Source: Deltaproteobacteria bacterium (GTDB lineage: Bacteria; Myxococcota_A; UBA796; UBA2385). Taken from it: a stretch of 7,183 nucleotides of DNA. Below are positions 5,898 through 7,183 of this stretch, piece after piece. The stretch lies in assembly GCA_016845285.1 (NCBI GenBank), contig JAERSX010000433.1, forward strand, positions 1 to 7,183. Direction: 5' to 3'. The position numbers were made by a program, and so were the translations under genes. The notes under the pieces are model-generated. The model worked only from the letters and a program-made list of their open reading frames with translations, had not been told where the DNA came from and did no database searches. Within the stretch, counting starts at the first letter, position 1; each line of letters opens with the position of its first letter.

Positions 5898-6820
5898 TCA
5901 CCCTGCTGTTGGCTTGCATCGGTGGTCCCCCGACCGATCCCGTCCTGGACACGGCAGAGCCCGCCGAGGAGGAGAGTGAGGACCCCGGACCAGCCGAGCT
6001 GATCTTCTCCTTCGGGCTCATCGCCGACCCCCACGTCACCGACGCCGGCGACCACGCGGAGCGCCTCGCGCTGGCCGTGGCCGACCTCAACGCCACCGCC
6101 ACGACCACGCCCCTCGAGCTCGTGTTCGTGCTGGGCGACATCGCCTGGGCAGACGGCTGGGAGCCCGCGGTGGCCGCCCTCGACGAGCTGGTGGTGCCCT
6201 GGGTGCCCGTGTTCGGGGACAACCCCATCCAGGTGGGCGAGGAGACCGGATTCCACCAGGCCTACGCCGCGCAGCTGGAGCTGCTCTCCCAGGAGCTGGA
6301 GGGCTGGACCGCGACCAGCGTGCCGGTGGAGCTCCCCGACTGGGGAGAGGCCTGGCTCCACAACGCGCGCTTCGAGCACCGGGACATGCGCTTCGTGATC
6401 CTCGACTGGAACACCCGCTCCCTCGACGCCTTCTGGGGGGAGACCCCAGACCTCCACGATCTCGACGGGGGCTCCCTCCCCTTCCTCGCCGAGGCCCTCG
6501 ACTCCGCGCCTGCCGGACTCGACGACCGGGTGGTGCTCATGTCTCACATGGCGCTCTTCGATGGCTTCGGCTCCCTCGAAGAGCACGAAGCTGCCGACTT
6601 CGCCGGAGTGGTGGAACCTCACGCCGATGTTGTCTGGGGCCACTTCGCCGGCCATCTCCACGGCAACAGCGAGTCGGAGTGGGCAGGCCTCGACCACCAG
6701 ATCGTCATCACGGATGCCACCTGGGACGACGACATCTCCTGGCGCGTGGTGGAGGCGTGGGCCGACAGGCAGACGTGGCAGCTGGAGCACGAGGTGATCG
6801 TGGTCGACCCCCAGGAGTAG
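5894..6820 (+). CDS. Calcineurin-like metallophosphoesterase, predicted lipoprotein
   Basis: This 308-residue protein starts MITLLLAC, a lipobox with Cys8, followed by an acidic Pro/Glu linker (about 12-36). The metallophosphoesterase motifs come in order: ADPHVTD (44-50, Asp45 and His47), LGDIAWADG (80-88, Asp82), VPVFGDNP (104-111), LMSHMALF (215-222, His218) and GHFAGHLHG (249-257, His254 and His256). The family hydrolyses phosphate mono- or diesters with two metal ions; the substrate here is unknown. The usual GNH[DE] block reads GDNP, so one metal or catalytic position may be altered. The GTG start overlaps the dusB stop as GTGA, suggesting translational coupling. A weak Shine-Dalgarno-like GAGAAGAG lies about 9 bases upstream. 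An in-frame TGA at 5876 rules out a longer leader. It converges on the glycoside hydrolase gene. Confidence 0.85.
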   Translation: MITLLLACIGGPPTDPVLDTAEPAEEESEDPGPAELIFSFGLIADPHVTDAGDHAERLALAVADLNATATTTPLELVFVLGDIAWADGWEPAVAALDELVVPWVPVFGDNPIQVGEETGFHQAYAAQLELLSQELEGWTATSVPVELPDWGEAWLHNARFEHRDMRFVILDWNTRSLDAFWGETPDLHDLDGGSLPFLAEALDSAPAGLDDRVVLMSHMALFDGFGSLEEHEAADFAGVVEPHADVVWGHFAGHLHGNSESEWAGLDHQIVITDATWDDDISWRVVEAWADRQTWQLEHEVIVVDPQE

Positions 6821-6844
6821 GCACCCGCTCTCGATGCGCTACTC
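6815..6844. terminator. Possible bidirectional terminator hairpin
   Basis: GAGTAG (6815-6820) and CTACTC (6839-6844) pair perfectly, and inner GCA (6821-6823) pairs with TGC (6835-6837) across a one-base bulge, giving a 9-pair stem with an 11-base loop. It spans the 18-base gap between two convergent genes and contains both stop codons. There is no T-tract, and the outer arm arises because both genes end in GAG TAG, so it may be coincidental. Confidence 0.25.
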
Positions 6845-7183
6845 GGCCGTGCGCCAGGGCATGTCCGGAACCGCGGCAGGCTCCGAGAAGACCTCGGTCT
6901 TGAGACGGCTCAGGTCGTCGCTGAAGAGCGAGTAGTCGAAGACGACCACGCCCTGGGCGCCCTCCTCTCGTGCCACCTTCACGCACTCGATGAGCTGATC
7001 GGTGGTGATGGACTCGCCCCCCATGCCCGCGTACACGTGGCGACCATTGGCCCGGGTCATGTGGTCGCGCACCAGCACCCGGAAGTCGAGACGATCCCCC
7101 TCGGTCTCGGTCACGGGCCAGTAGATCATGGGGATGAAGGCGTCCAGGTTGCCTTGTTCCATGAACATCGCGGTGTCCTGGAA
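6839..7183 (-). CDS. GHL10/YddW-like glycoside hydrolase, C-terminal fragment (5' partial)
   Basis: The window holds the last 114 residues; the frame stays open to base 7183, so the start lies beyond it. The fragment resembles the end of the glycosyl-hydrolase-like 10 domain (COG1649, YddW/DigH type). It has a helix then DAFIPMIYWP, the barrel strand usually written as a D-F-I-x-P-x-x-Y pattern, then a region with RHVYAGMGGESIT, and VAREEGAQGVVVFDYSLF, the family's last strand with its G-V-V-x-F-D-Y block. Family members are extracytoplasmic, and the E. coli one cleaves denuded peptidoglycan glycan strands. Whether this one acts on peptidoglycan or another polysaccharide cannot be told, since the catalytic part and signal peptide are outside the window. 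It is convergent with the phosphoesterase gene. Confidence 0.75.
   Translation of the reverse strand, partial: FQDTAMFMEQGNLDAFIPMIYWPVTETEGDRLDFRVLVRDHMTRANGRHVYAGMGGESITTDQLIECVKVAREEGAQGVVVFDYSLFSDDLSRLKTEVFSEPAAVPDMPWRTAE

Noticed and set aside
5432..6790. Long open frame (452 codons) on the minus strand opposite dusB and the phosphoesterase
   Set aside because: It runs antisense across two recognised genes and their junction. Its composition is typical of a shadow frame, with no family motif.

Overview
This window is high-GC DNA that looks chromosomal and most resembles the Myxococcota (the former Deltaproteobacteria). Three things point there. A secreted protein ends in a MYXO-CTERM-like tail (Cys-Gly-Gly-Cys, a hydrophobic stretch, then four Arg) after MopE-type Asp-rich repeats. 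There is a Hanks-type Ser/Thr kinase with a C-terminal PEGA/helix-hairpin-helix sensor region. Two predicted lipoproteins have very short leaders. I see no tRNA, rRNA, CRISPR array, insertion sequence or phage gene.

Layout, left to right: (1) the 3' part of a secreted beta-helix/MopE-repeat protein (+, cut by the window start); (2) a transmembrane Ser/Thr protein kinase (-), convergent with 1; (3) a DUF547 predicted lipoprotein (+), divergent from 2; (4) an unrecognised 192-residue acidic protein (-), convergent with 3; (5) a DusB-like tRNA-dihydrouridine synthase (+), divergent from 4; (6) a calcineurin-like metallophosphoesterase predicted lipoprotein (+), overlapping the end of 5 by four bases; (7) the C-terminal end of a GHL10/YddW-like glycoside hydrolase (-, cut by the window end), convergent with 6. 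Coding density is very high. Convergent gaps are 28, 6 and 18 bases, divergent gaps are about 48 and 80 bases, and no gene-free stretch reaches 300 bases.

The genes do not form an obvious pathway. Five of the seven products are predicted to act at or beyond the membrane: the surface-anchored beta-helix protein, the kinase sensor, two lipoproteins and probably the glycoside hydrolase. DusB is cytoplasmic RNA housekeeping, and gene 4 has no export signal. The only clear co-transcription candidate is dusB plus the phosphoesterase. The strand keeps switching, so most genes probably have their own short promoters, none of which I could identify with confidence.

I did not find a clearly new multi-gene system. 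The best leads are the kinase with a predicted extracytoplasmic PEGA plus ComEA-like helix-hairpin-helix region, the two ultra-short lipoprotein leaders, and the metallophosphoesterase whose GNH block reads GDNP.
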